From: a virus
Virus record (IMG/VR): IMGVR_UViG_3300046535_001151
Span: 1 to 64,000 of that record
DNA length: 64,000 bases
Reading direction: 5' to 3' (one strand)
The notes under the pieces were generated by a model, which worked only from the letters and a program-made list of their open reading frames with translations, searched no databases and was not told the origin of the DNA. Made by a program: the position numbers and the translations under genes. Shown here one piece after another: positions 43,107 to 50,945 of this stretch; within the stretch, counting starts at the first letter, position 1; each line of letters opens with the position of its first letter.

Positions 43107-43495
43107 GACTGAAGAACTACGGAGCCGGCGAGGTGAGTGATCGACTGTCCATTCTCGCCCTGAAGCGGCTGTTCGGGACTGAGGCTGGCAAGGATGTCAA
43201 ACACTTCGAGGCCGAGCACGCGGTCCTGTTGAGTGAGATTCGTACCCGCACCCTGAATGGCAAGTGGTTCGATGCCTACACCCAGCTCGCGGCGGTGAAT
43301 GCGGCTCTGTGGCATGCGGAGGATGATCTCCGATCACTCCGTACCGAGGATCCGCCGGTGAATCTCATCGGGTGGCAGGCCGCGGGAGAATTGGCCTTCC
43401 GTATTCAGGGACTGAACGACCGCCGAGCGGAGTTGGTTCGCCTGATCAACCATGATGCCGGAGACGCGATTGGAGAAGAGAAGATCAATGGCTAA
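43103..43495 (+). CDS. DUF6165-like protein
   Basis: I chose GTG 43103, overlapping the FkbM stop. The 130-aa sequence fits the pattern of DUF6165: AGEVSDRLSILALKRLFG, a helical middle, YTQLAAVNAALWHAEDDLRS, and LNDRRAELVRLIN ending in EEKING. Members occur in glycosyltransferase loci, often as fusions or neighbours, with no known activity. It probably supports the transferases around it, perhaps as a complex subunit. Confidence 0.72.
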   Translation: MRLKNYGAGEVSDRLSILALKRLFGTEAGKDVKHFEAEHAVLLSEIRTRTLNGKWFDAYTQLAAVNAALWHAEDDLRSLRTEDPPVNLIGWQAAGELAFRIQGLNDRRAELVRLINHDAGDAIGEEKING

Positions 43496-44435
43496 CCCCC
43501 TCCATGTGCTGCTGGTCACCTCGTGGGGTCAGCTCCAATGCGGCATTCAGGCGCATAGCAAGCAGCTGATCCACTACGTGAAACAGGCCGATCCCGACAT
43601 CGTGATCACCCCATCCGCCGACTCCCTCGATCCGGTCGAATGTGGAAAGCAGCCTCCACCGGTCGATGTAATCCATCTGAACTGGCACCGGGCCCTCCAC
43701 TCCCGCTGGAGTCCGGCGTGGATCCGTCAGTACCAACAGCTTGGGGTGAAGTTCGTGGTGACCTGGCACGATACGATGGGCCACGAACCCCCCGACCAGC
43801 TGTCGAAGGAGGTCCACGACGTCGCGGATGCCTTCATCGTCCACGAACCGGTCATCGGGCTGGAGCAGGCGATCTACTGGCGACAGGCGGTCCCGGAGAT
43901 GAATGGCTACCAAGCAGACCGTACTGGGATCTATGGGCGTCCCTTCGTGGGCTCGGTGGGGTTCGACTTCGGCTGGAAGAATTACGATCGCCTCTGTGAG
44001 ATTGCCTATGCTGTGGGCTGGGGAGTCGCCCTGTGTGTGCCGGAGATGTCGAAGGATCGAGAGGCCGATCTCCGTCAGCGCAATCCATGGCTCGTCGTGC
44101 GGAGGAACGAAGGACTGCAAGAGGTCCTCGCCCTCCTCCATGTCTGCCAAGCGACCGCCTTCCTCTACGTGAATGGCAACTCAGGCACCTCGGCCGCGAT
44201 CCGCATCGGGATTGGGGCGAGGAAGCCGGTGATCGCCATGGCTGGCCAGCGGCAGTTCAGGGATCTCCACGATGAGATGGCCATTCGCTGGTCCACGAGC
44301 ATGGAGCACGCACAAGATCTCCTCGTGGGTCTGCGCTGTGGTGACTGGGATGGACGCACGGTCGAACTCGCGAATCGTGACAGCTGGAGACACGCGGGAC
44401 GGAAGCACGCGGAGTTGTATCGGAGCCTGGTATGA
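43488..44435 (+). CDS. Glycosyltransferase-like protein, GT-B type
   Basis: The protein is 315 aa from ATG 43488. The N-terminal LHVLLVTSWGQLQCGIQAHS and DVIHLNWHRALHS, then KFVVTWHDTMGHE, are typical of the acceptor half of GT4-like enzymes (GCGIxxY pattern, HxxW). The C-terminal half has FDFGWKNYDRLCEIAYAVG and FLYVNGNSGTSAAIRIGIGA, in which the usual catalytic ExxGxxxxE is not clear. It could be a GT4 relative with changed chemistry or a degenerate paralogue. Confidence 0.7.
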   Translation: MANPLHVLLVTSWGQLQCGIQAHSKQLIHYVKQADPDIVITPSADSLDPVECGKQPPPVDVIHLNWHRALHSRWSPAWIRQYQQLGVKFVVTWHDTMGHEPPDQLSKEVHDVADAFIVHEPVIGLEQAIYWRQAVPEMNGYQADRTGIYGRPFVGSVGFDFGWKNYDRLCEIAYAVGWGVALCVPEMSKDREADLRQRNPWLVVRRNEGLQEVLALLHVCQATAFLYVNGNSGTSAAIRIGIGARKPVIAMAGQRQFRDLHDEMAIRWSTSMEHAQDLLVGLRCGDWDGRTVELANRDSWRHAGRKHAELYRSLV

Positions 44436-44653
44436 CCCCCGACTGGGTGATCGCCCTCCAAGCCCGCTATCCCCGGAACCCCGCTACCGTGCGGGCCAGT
44501 GCTCGGCGCCGGCAGCGACGACTCTACAACCGCCGACGGGCTAAACAGGTCTGTCCCAAATGCGGGGTGAAGACGCAGAAGTTTGTCTACTGTCTCCACC
44601 ACCGTACATTACATGCCGAGATGGATCGACGTCGACGAGCACTGGAGAATTGA
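44432..44653 (+). CDS. Small basic zinc-ribbon protein, 73 aa
   Basis: The start overlaps the transferase stop (ATGA). The centre is strongly basic (ARRRQRRLYNRRRAKQ), followed by CPKCGVKTQKFVYCLHH, a likely zinc knuckle. It looks like a nucleic-acid-binding protein. It ends the first half of the glycan cluster. Confidence 0.64.
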   Translation: MTPDWVIALQARYPRNPATVRASARRRQRRLYNRRRAKQVCPKCGVKTQKFVYCLHHRTLHAEMDRRRRALEN

Positions 44654-44655
44654 GT

Positions 44656-44979
44656 ATGCCGAGGACCCCCGCCCCGCTCACCGTGGAACAGCTCAGGCTG
44701 AGAGGCCGCTATTCGTGGTGGAACCTCACCGATCCTGACGGCAACGTCGTCGCTGAGTTTCGTGAGGAAGCGGACGCCCGCGCCTTCGTGGCGCTGCCCG
44801 CGCTGATTGAGGCGAGTAGAACGCTGCTTAAATACTGTTCGCGTCGTGACGGTAGCATCGCCTCTCACGAGGACTGCGTGATGACGTTTGTCGAGGATGG
44901 TTCCACGCTCAGCGAGTGCATCGAAAAGGCTCAAGCCGCCCTCGCGCAGGCGGACGGCCCCTCGCAGGAGCAGGGATGA
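44656..44979 (+). CDS. Small hypothetical protein, 107 aa
   Basis: I chose ATG 44656, eight bases after GGAG. The sequence begins MPRTPAPLTVEQLRLRGRYS; a strand-turn-strand (WWNLTDPDGNVVAEF) is followed by helices. It opens a run of tiny genes (44.66-47.2 kb) with different composition from the surrounding transferase genes. Confidence 0.58.
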   Translation: MPRTPAPLTVEQLRLRGRYSWWNLTDPDGNVVAEFREEADARAFVALPALIEASRTLLKYCSRRDGSIASHEDCVMTFVEDGSTLSECIEKAQAALAQADGPSQEQG

Positions 44980-45203
44980 CTGAGCAACATTTACAGGAAT
45001 GTCTTGAGCGGCTGGACGACGCGAAACGTCTGATCGAGGCAATCCGCGTGGACTTGCGTGGCGCTCAGGAATTTCGTGATGCCGTCTTCGATCTGCTAGA
45101 AGACACGCCATTTCATTCTAGGGCAGAAGGTTACGACGGACTCTATGACCGTGTGCGTGCAGCAATCAATGCGGCCCCTGACGGCCCCGAGGAGGCGCGA
45201 TGA
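44976..45203 (+). CDS. Small helical hypothetical protein, 75 aa
   Basis: I chose ATG 44976 (ATGA overlap). The peptide MTEQHLQECLERLDDAKRLI reads as a charged amphipathic helix and ends ADGPEE-like (NAAPDGPEEAR), similar in wording to its neighbours. No family is recognised. Confidence 0.55.
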   Translation: MTEQHLQECLERLDDAKRLIEAIRVDLRGAQEFRDAVFDLLEDTPFHSRAEGYDGLYDRVRAAINAAPDGPEEAR

Positions 45204-45415
45204 GCCTCGTAGCAGATCGCTACTCCTGGGAAGTGGACGAGTGGCGCGAGAAGGCCCACGATGCTTACGCCAAGCTCGACAGGTGTGAGAAAGAGCGGGA
45301 GTTTCACACCAGAAAACTGGAGCAGACCGTGGCATGGCTCACCGTTCAACTTCGTGAGAAGGATGAAATGATCGCGGCGTTGAAGGCGGCGGGCGCTGAG
45401 AGGACCGACCCATGA
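45200..45415 (+). CDS. Small coiled-coil protein, 71 aa
   Basis: The ATG overlaps the previous stop (ATGA). The sequence is one long charged helix (REKAHDAYAKLDRCEKEREF, then LREKDEMIAALKAAG), consistent with a coiled coil. It belongs to the tiny-gene block. Confidence 0.56.
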   Translation: MSLVADRYSWEVDEWREKAHDAYAKLDRCEKEREFHTRKLEQTVAWLTVQLREKDEMIAALKAAGAERTDP

Positions 45416-45489
45416 TCGCAGGCGCTTTTCTCGCAGGGTTTATTGTTGGGGCGTTGTTCTGTTCGTGCCTCGTGTTCTGGCGGTATTGA
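45412..45489 (+). CDS. Tiny single-pass membrane peptide, 25 aa
   Basis: The ATG at 45412 overlaps the previous TGA (ATGA). The peptide is MIAGAFLAGFIVGALFCSCL followed by VFWRY, almost wholly hydrophobic with a basic end, so it would insert in the membrane. Size and topology resemble small phage membrane toxins or anchors. It is supported by its coupling and by a perfect transmembrane composition; expression is unproven. Confidence 0.5.
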   Translation: MIAGAFLAGFIVGALFCSCLVFWRY

Positions 45490-45500
45490 GGAGGTCGCTG

Positions 45501-45737
45501 ATGTCTGAGTCCCGCCCCCCACAACGGATTCTGCGTCACCCAGCCACGGTGCGTCTGTTCCAATCGGCCGCGCAACGATTTCTGGCCTTGCAGGCGCGGC
45601 ACCGGGAATCGTGCGATCTGCTGTGGGCGGGGACGTTGGCGAGCCAGTTCACAGCGGCGGAACTCTCACTGCTTAGTGACTACCTATGCCCACGAGACCA
45701 TCACTTACTCCATGCTATAAAGAAGGCAGGCCGATGA
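45501..45737 (+). CDS. Small hypothetical protein, 78 aa
   Basis: I chose ATG 45501, six bases after GGAGG. It begins MSESRPPQRILRHPATVRLF and is helical and basic, with HRESCDLLWAGTLASQF and a final HHLLHAIKKAGR. No family is recognised. Its start repeats the SRPP wording found in the next genes. Confidence 0.56.
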   Translation: MSESRPPQRILRHPATVRLFQSAAQRFLALQARHRESCDLLWAGTLASQFTAAELSLLSDYLCPRDHHLLHAIKKAGR

Positions 45738-45931
45738 CCGCGTCCCGCCCCCCTGACGACAAACGGAAGTCGAAGAAGCCACGCTATCGCCTCCATTGGA
45801 ACTCTAGCGGCGAGCCACGGCGAGAATTGAAGTGGGCCATCTATGACTGGCGCTTGATCTGTCCAGTGGCCTACTCGGAGACTCGCGTAGGCGGTCGTAG
45901 GTTGTGTGCGTTTCTCAATGCGGAGGCGTGA
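45734..45931 (+). CDS. Small basic hypothetical protein, 65 aa
   Basis: I chose ATG 45734 (ATGA overlap). The N-terminus MTASRPPDDKRKSKKPRYRL has the SRPPDD phrase shared with the gene at 46197, then an aromatic core (KWAIYDWRLICPVAYSE). The DNA of the first 27 bases is nearly the same in both genes. No family is recognised. Confidence 0.58.
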   Translation: MTASRPPDDKRKSKKPRYRLHWNSSGEPRRELKWAIYDWRLICPVAYSETRVGGRRLCAFLNAEA

Positions 45932-46200
45932 TGGAAATCGTTGACCCACGGATAGATCCGGCGCTCGTTCCATCCGGTTCGCGTGCCGTGGTGATTGCAG
46001 AGCACCAGAGCGAATACCGCGACTTGCCATCGGTGCGGACGCCTGACGGCCAAGTGATTACGCGCTGGACACTGAGCGACGAGGAGCGAGCGGCTATCGT
46101 GCGTGGCGAGGACATCTTCGTGACGCTGCTCTCGCGCGGCATGATCAACCCGTTGTTTGTCACCGTCGGGCCTGTGAATTGGGCCGAGGTAAACCGATGA
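45931..46200 (+). CDS. Small hypothetical protein, 89 aa
   Basis: The ATG overlaps the previous TGA (TGATG). Sequence MEIVDPRIDPALVPSGSRAV, a strand-rich VITRWTLSDEERAAIVRGED, and a C-terminal NPLFVTVGPVNWAEV resemble small phage proteins with an alpha-beta fold; a similar DEERxAIxxGxDI phrase is common in phage accessory proteins. Function unknown. Confidence 0.6.
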   Translation: MEIVDPRIDPALVPSGSRAVVIAEHQSEYRDLPSVRTPDGQVITRWTLSDEERAAIVRGEDIFVTLLSRGMINPLFVTVGPVNWAEVNR

Positions 46201-46859
46201 CCGCCGCGTCCCGCCCCCCTGACGACACCCCGCCGCAAGTATTTGTGCAGCCTTCGTGGTATCTGGAGTGTCGGCTGCACGGCCACGATGCTGATTACGT
46301 CAACGTGCGCGAAGGTGGTGGCGCGGCCACTCAATGCCGGATCTTTCGATGTCGAGAGTGCGACTGTTCAGAAACGGTAGAACCGACAACGGCGCTGCAT
46401 CCCGTCGCCCCTGACGACACCCCGCCGCACGAGGGGGATCCAGTTGAGTTGGATTATCAGCTTCTCTTGCGGCTAAAACTCGCCGAGGCCGAAGTCACCC
46501 GGCTCCGCGAGAGCGACAAAGTTGTGCCGCCGACCTGCACTTGTTGGCTAGGCAAGCGCGATGCGACTTTCGGCAGTTCCGAAGAACGGTATTATTGCCG
46601 GGTTCACGGTGATGACACCCCGCATTGGCAACCGATTGAGACGGCTCCGAGGGAACGTTATGTCCTACTCACGGAAGTCACCGAGCCAAGCGCGTCAGAC
46701 CTGCATCAGCATCCAGACTCCCAGCCAATAGCGCGGACCACGGTTGGCCGACTGGCGCATTGGGACGGTGAGTGGCGATGGGAACGCTATGGCATCGGCA
46801 ACATCTCGACTCGGCGGTTGACCCATTGGATGCCTTTACCGGAGCCGCCACATGAATAA
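46197..46859 (+). CDS. DUF551-type protein with Cys-rich N-terminus
   Basis: I chose ATG 46197 (ATGA overlap), giving 220 aa. The C-terminus has the DUF551 layout: WQPIETAPRERYVLLTEV, a middle WDGEWRWERYG, and LTHWMPLPEPP. The N-terminal half has two groups of Cys/His (CRLHGHD with CRECDC; CTCWLGK with YYCRVHG) that may bind zinc, plus the phrase VAPDDTPP repeated from other genes in the block. DUF551 occurs in many phages at the early region; its role is unknown to me. Confidence 0.7.
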   Translation: MTAASRPPDDTPPQVFVQPSWYLECRLHGHDADYVNVREGGGAATQCRIFRCRECDCSETVEPTTALHPVAPDDTPPHEGDPVELDYQLLLRLKLAEAEVTRLRESDKVVPPTCTCWLGKRDATFGSSEERYYCRVHGDDTPHWQPIETAPRERYVLLTEVTEPSASDLHQHPDSQPIARTTVGRLAHWDGEWRWERYGIGNISTRRLTHWMPLPEPPHE

Positions 46860-47211
46860 GCCTGACCAGCCCGTCGCCCCTGACGACACCCCCACACGCC
46901 TCCTGACGATGAATTTAGATGAGGCGCTTGCAATGGCAGAAACCATCGAGGAGTTACGCGCCGAAGTCTCCCGTCTCCGCGAGGAAATGGCCCCTCTCTA
47001 CAACACGGAGCAGTGGTTGAGGTGGTGTGACATCAGAGTCCTCGAACGCGCTGAAGCGGCCGAGGCCGACGTCTCCCGTCTCCAGCAGGAGAACGCCCTC
47101 CTGAAACGGAGTCTGTCGATGCTGACGAAACAACTAGAACAGAAGGAAGCTGAATGGGAAGCCCAGCGGGACGATGAACGCTACCGAGATCGTACATCTG
47201 ATCATGAGTAA
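46852..47211 (+). CDS. Coiled-coil protein, 119 aa
   Basis: The sequence MNKPDQPVAPDDTPTRLLTM is followed by a long coiled coil (AETIEELRAEVSRLREEMAP, EADVSRLQQENALLKRSLSM). The heptad pattern SRLxxE is clear. The PDDT phrase again links it to the genes before. It overlaps the next transferase gene. Confidence 0.64.
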   Translation: MNKPDQPVAPDDTPTRLLTMNLDEALAMAETIEELRAEVSRLREEMAPLYNTEQWLRWCDIRVLERAEAAEADVSRLQQENALLKRSLSMLTKQLEQKEAEWEAQRDDERYRDRTSDHE

Positions 47212-48112
47212 CCCCCTCCGTGTCTGTCTCATCGGCAACCTCTCCGACCGTCGCTGTGGCTTCCAGAACGTGACCCAGCAGATGATCACCGCGCTGGAGC
47301 GGACGCCAGCAGTGGACCTGACGGTCTGGGACGGCACCTACTCGGCGATCTACGCCCGTCAGCAGGAAGGGGAGACCGGCTTCTTCCCCCTCGACATCCT
47401 CGACGGTCGCTACGACGTGGTACATCTCATCTGGAACGCCATGACCATGAACCACTACACCGGAGCCCGCTGGCAGTTGCTGCTCGATCAGGGCATCGTG
47501 ACCTCGTGGTGGGACGGTGGACCCTCCGATGCCTCCTGCCCATTCATCGACTTCCAGCAGGTGCGGTGGAGTGACTACCCCCGTGAGGGCTATACCCATC
47601 TCGACTACCCCGTGCCCGATTGGATCGATCACCTCCCTCCTCCGGATCCCACCTTCACCGTGGGGGCGAGTAGTGTGCGTGGAGACGGCATCGCCGAGAT
47701 CCAGTACATCTGTGAATCCAAAGGCTGGGCACTGAATCTCCCGACCCCCGGGGCGTGGCTGAGTGTCGAGGACGAAGTCCGTCGCCTCGCTCGGTCCACC
47801 GTGAATGTCTGTTGGTACAAGACCCCGCCGCTCTGGCTGAACCGAGCCTCGGCCCCCTCCATGCTGCTGGCCTCGCACCGGCCGCTGCTCATTAACAAGG
47901 ATCTGCTCGTGGCCCACCTCTGGGACGATCCGGAGATTTACCACGAAGCCATCACGACCCGTGGAGAGGAAGGGTTGGAGTCCGCCCTCATGAAGATCTA
48001 TCGTGCCGATCCGTTGTCGATTCCCCGGGCAGCCATCGATCGGATGTCCTGGAGTCGCGCCACCCAAACCTTTGTGTCTGTCTGGAGTGCTGCCCATGCT
48101 GCTCGCGCCTGA
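47204..48112 (+). CDS. Glycosyltransferase-like protein, 302 aa
   Basis: I chose ATG 47204. The N-terminal RVCLIGNLSDRRCGFQNVTQ and YDVVHLIWNAMTM, then IVTSWWDGGPSD, match the acceptor half of a GT-B fold. The C-terminal part (GWALNLPTPGAWLSVEDEVR, PPLWLNRASAPSMLLASHRP) carries an RASAPSMLLAS segment where the GT4 donor motif would be. It seems related in layout to the gene at 43488. Donor and acceptor are unknown. Confidence 0.66.
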   Translation: MSNPLRVCLIGNLSDRRCGFQNVTQQMITALERTPAVDLTVWDGTYSAIYARQQEGETGFFPLDILDGRYDVVHLIWNAMTMNHYTGARWQLLLDQGIVTSWWDGGPSDASCPFIDFQQVRWSDYPREGYTHLDYPVPDWIDHLPPPDPTFTVGASSVRGDGIAEIQYICESKGWALNLPTPGAWLSVEDEVRRLARSTVNVCWYKTPPLWLNRASAPSMLLASHRPLLINKDLLVAHLWDDPEIYHEAITTRGEEGLESALMKIYRADPLSIPRAAIDRMSWSRATQTFVSVWSAAHAARA

Positions 48113-49343
48113 GAATCTGACCTGCCGCACCACCTGTCGCGCCTGTGGCGGCCCCCTCGATCCGCTCCTCGACCTCGGCACCCCAGCCCTGAGCGGCTTC
48201 GTCAAACCCGAGGACCCGGATCCGCCCTCCGCTCCCCTCGCCGCGGTGATCTGTCAAACCTGCGATCTGGTGCAGCTCTCGGTGAGTGTCAACCCACAAC
48301 TCCTCTATGGTGAGCAGTATTGGTATCACTCGGGCATCAACGAGATCATGGTGGAGGAGTTGAACTCGATCGCCAAGGAGGTCTGCTGGCGGGTACCACT
48401 CACCAGAACGACCAGAGTCCTCGACATCGGCGCGAACGATGGCACCCTGCTCCAGCAGTATGCGGTCCTCCGCGGGGATCAGTGTCCGACTCGTATGGCG
48501 GTCGAACCCGCGGCGAGTCTGATCCATGGACTGGCCGACAAGGCTCATACGGTGATTCACGGCTACTTCCCGCAGGGCACCTACGCCTTTCCCTCCGCGT
48601 CGATCCAGGCCATCACCTCGATCGCCTGCTTCTACGACATCGAGGATCCACGAGCAGCGGTCAGAGAGATCGACCGGCTCCTCACTGGAGTAGGCGTGTG
48701 GATTCTCCAGCTGCAGGATCTCCTCCAGATGGTCAAGGCCACCGCGTGGGACAACTTCTGCTTCGAGCACCTGACCTACTACTCCCTCCATACCTTCGAA
48801 CTCCTGCTGCGGGGGACTGACCTCCATGTCATCGCGGTCGAGCCGAGGAAGATCAACGGTGGGAGTATTCGGATCGTGGTGGCCCGGAGGAGTCAGGCAC
48901 CGGAGGAATCGGTTGATCGGTGGCGGCAGGCGGAACTCGGGCTGACTAGACGGAGGCTGAGTGTGTTTGCGTGGGAAGCCAAGGAACACTGCCAGCGCCT
49001 CGCCGACACCGTCCAACACTACGTCTTCGACCAAGGCATCCCGATCGACCTCTATGCCTGCTCGACCAAGGCCAACACCCTCCTGCAGTGGGCCAAGATT
49101 GGCCGGCGCCAGATCCGTTTTGGTGTGGAGCGGAGTCCGTTCAAGGTGGGACTGGTCACGGGCTGCACACGGATCCCGATCATCAGCGAGGAGACGTGGA
49201 GAGCGGATCCAGCCCCGATTGTACTTTTGGGAGCATGGCAATTCAGAGATGCCGTGATCAAGCGCGAAGCCGCGTATCTGGAATCTGGTGGGACCTTCCT
49301 CGTCCCGCTGCCCTCGGTGGAGGTGATCCGTGGCCGCTCCTGA
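48096..49343 (+). CDS. SAM-dependent sugar C-methyltransferase family protein, intact zinc site
   Basis: The protein is 415 aa from ATG 48096. The N-terminal zinc site is complete: C14/C17 in TCRACGG and C53/C56 in ICQTCDLVQ. SAM motif VLDIGANDGTLL lies near 108-119; FEHLTYYSLHTFELLL is the active-site segment; ACSTKANTLLQW and WQFRDAVIKREAAYL belong to the C-terminal domain. These are the parts of the NDP-hexose C-methyltransferase family. It is a clear paralogue of the gene at 4262-5536 in the left arm. Confidence 0.83.
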   Translation: MLLAPENLTCRTTCRACGGPLDPLLDLGTPALSGFVKPEDPDPPSAPLAAVICQTCDLVQLSVSVNPQLLYGEQYWYHSGINEIMVEELNSIAKEVCWRVPLTRTTRVLDIGANDGTLLQQYAVLRGDQCPTRMAVEPAASLIHGLADKAHTVIHGYFPQGTYAFPSASIQAITSIACFYDIEDPRAAVREIDRLLTGVGVWILQLQDLLQMVKATAWDNFCFEHLTYYSLHTFELLLRGTDLHVIAVEPRKINGGSIRIVVARRSQAPEESVDRWRQAELGLTRRRLSVFAWEAKEHCQRLADTVQHYVFDQGIPIDLYACSTKANTLLQWAKIGRRQIRFGVERSPFKVGLVTGCTRIPIISEETWRADPAPIVLLGAWQFRDAVIKREAAYLESGGTFLVPLPSVEVIRGRS

Positions 49344-49479
49344 GATCCCCCAACCGATCTGCCCCTTCTGCGGCTGTGATGACGAGCGGGTCGAAGCCCT
49401 CGTCACTACCAAGCGATCCATCGCCATGGCCTGTGGGAACTGTAGCAAGACCTGGTCGATTCCCAAGGAGGGAGCATGA
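49330..49479 (+). CDS. Tiny zinc-ribbon protein, 49 aa
   Basis: The GTG at 49330 overlaps the end of the methyltransferase by 14 bases and the TGA overlaps the next ATG. The pairs CPFCGC and CGNCSKTW are spaced as a zinc ribbon (about 24 residues apart). It may be a DNA- or RNA-binding helper. Coupling on the 3' side supports translation. Confidence 0.6.
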   Translation: MAAPEIPQPICPFCGCDDERVEALVTTKRSIAMACGNCSKTWSIPKEGA

Positions 49480-49655
49480 CCCAGGCCCAGATCCGTATCG
49501 GTGTCCTGCTGTTCCTCACCGGCGCTGCGGGCTTCTGCCTGATCGTGGGCCTGACCAATATTCCCCACTGGAACCGCTGGGGGACAGCGGGGATCGTGTT
49601 CTACGTGCTGGCGTATGTGTATAGTCAGGTGACCAAGTCGAGGGGGTTGATGTGA
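49476..49655 (+). CDS. Small two-helix membrane protein, 59 aa
   Basis: The ATG overlaps the previous stop (ATGA). Two hydrophobic segments (GVLLFLTGAAGFCLIVGLT and GTAGIVFYVLAYVY) are joined by a short polar loop with NIPHWNRW. It may anchor a glycan-assembly step at the membrane, or act as a small lysis-type protein; no family is recognised. The stop overlaps the next GTG. Confidence 0.6.
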   Translation: MTQAQIRIGVLLFLTGAAGFCLIVGLTNIPHWNRWGTAGIVFYVLAYVYSQVTKSRGLM

Positions 49656-50497
49656 TTCCGATTGTGATGCCGGTACTGGGAGCCCCTGAACTCACTGAAG
49701 CAGCCATCGCAGACTGTCTCGCACAGAGCATCCCCACGAGGCTGCTCATAGTGAATCAAGGGGTCCCCACTCCGTTCCGGTCGAGGCTGGAGCAGATCGC
49801 GGAGGAATACGCCGACCGGATCCTCCTCTGGCATCACGATCCCCCACTGCCCAGTCTGTCGGCGACGTGGAACCGAGCACTGAGGTTCTGTTGGGAGTCT
49901 GGAGCCGACAGGGCGTTAGTCATCAACAACGATGTGCGGCTGTCGGATCTCACCGTCGGGATGCTCAGCATGAACATGGATCGCGCAGACGCCCTGTTCA
50001 TCACCGCTGTCGGTGTGACTGGAGAACAGTTCGCCGCGTGGCCGGAGAGTGATGCCATGTCCTTCTGGACACGAGAGACGACCAGTGGGATTCCCCCGAA
50101 TAGCAAGGGAGGACCCGACTTCTCCTGCTACCTGATCTCCAAAGAGGCGCACGAGAAGTACCCCTTCGACGAAGCCTTCATCCCGGCCTTCTGTGAAGAC
50201 CTCGACACCCACCGGCGCTATATGCTCGGCGGTGACGGCCATCGGATCTTCTCGATCAACCTCCCCTTCCACCACATCGGTGGCGGATCGCAGACCCTGA
50301 AGTCGATGAGTCCCGAGGCTCGGGCCAAGCATGAAGCCCGAATTGGGATCTCCCGTGCTCACTACAAGGCCAAATGGGGTGGGGATGTGAACCAGGAACG
50401 CTACACGATCCCGTTTGATCCACAGAGTGATCAGGACGGGGTGACCACTCCTGAACTCCAGAAGGCTATTCAGGCTGCCGAGGCTGTCGGTGTATAA
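49652..50497 (+). CDS. Family 2 glycosyltransferase-like protein
   Basis: The protein is 281 aa from a GTG at 49652 (GTGA overlap). GT-A features: IPIVMPVLGAPELTEAAIAD, then LSATWNRALRFCWESGADRA, and VINNDVRLSDL where NND stands for the DxD metal site. An FCEDLDTHRRYMLGGDG segment with acidic residues and a late LPFHHIGGGSQTL give the C-terminal His. It likely adds a sugar to the same glycan as the cluster neighbours. Confidence 0.76.
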   Translation: MIPIVMPVLGAPELTEAAIADCLAQSIPTRLLIVNQGVPTPFRSRLEQIAEEYADRILLWHHDPPLPSLSATWNRALRFCWESGADRALVINNDVRLSDLTVGMLSMNMDRADALFITAVGVTGEQFAAWPESDAMSFWTRETTSGIPPNSKGGPDFSCYLISKEAHEKYPFDEAFIPAFCEDLDTHRRYMLGGDGHRIFSINLPFHHIGGGSQTLKSMSPEARAKHEARIGISRAHYKAKWGGDVNQERYTIPFDPQSDQDGVTTPELQKAIQAAEAVGV

Positions 50498-50945
50498 CTT
50501 CACCGGCAAAATCTTCGATGCCGAGCAGGTCGCCTACCTCCTCAGCCGCCTGAGCGTGTTCGATCTCTCCGCCCCGGGAGGGTCGTTCATGCCGGAGAGT
50601 GATCGCGTCAAGGCACGGTTCTATCCCTTCCTCAAGGATTCCTTCAAGGGGGTCTGGGCCTATGCCACCCTCGTGGTACTGGAGCCCTCCGCGCAGATCG
50701 TGGCGCACAAGGACGAGTGGACGGGAGCGTTGACCCGCTACCATATTCCTCTACAACTCAATGAATGGTGTTGGGTCTATACCGAAGCTGACTGGCGGCG
50801 TGACGTAGGATTCAACGGCTGGCAGCAACTTGAACTCGGCTATGTCTATAAGATGAACCCCGGTCTGCCCCACGGGGCGGTGAACTGGGGAACCACGCGG
50901 CGAATCCACCTCCTGATCGACACCCCGAATGTTACTGAAGCCTAG
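50490..50945 (+). CDS. 2-oxoglutarate/Fe(II) oxygenase, Asp/Asn beta-hydroxylase-like
   Basis: The protein is 151 aa. Iron ligands fit HxD...H: H73 and D75 in IVAHKDEWTG, and H128 in GLPHGAVNWG; R138 in TTRRIHLLID is the likely 2-oxoglutarate-binding Arg. The RYHIPLQLNEW and YKMNPGLPHGAVN order is that of aspartyl/asparaginyl beta-hydroxylases. It would hydroxylate a protein side chain or small molecule. Standing at the end of the glycan cluster, it could make hydroxyl groups for later glycosylation. The target is unknown. Confidence 0.76.
   Translation: MYNFTGKIFDAEQVAYLLSRLSVFDLSAPGGSFMPESDRVKARFYPFLKDSFKGVWAYATLVVLEPSAQIVAHKDEWTGALTRYHIPLQLNEWCWVYTEADWRRDVGFNGWQQLELGYVYKMNPGLPHGAVNWGTTRRIHLLIDTPNVTEA

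Noticed and set aside
47988-49568. 526-aa frame antisense to the C-methyltransferase
   Set aside because: It is a GC-rich shadow: the opposite strand encodes a clear enzyme with motifs in order, while this frame has none.
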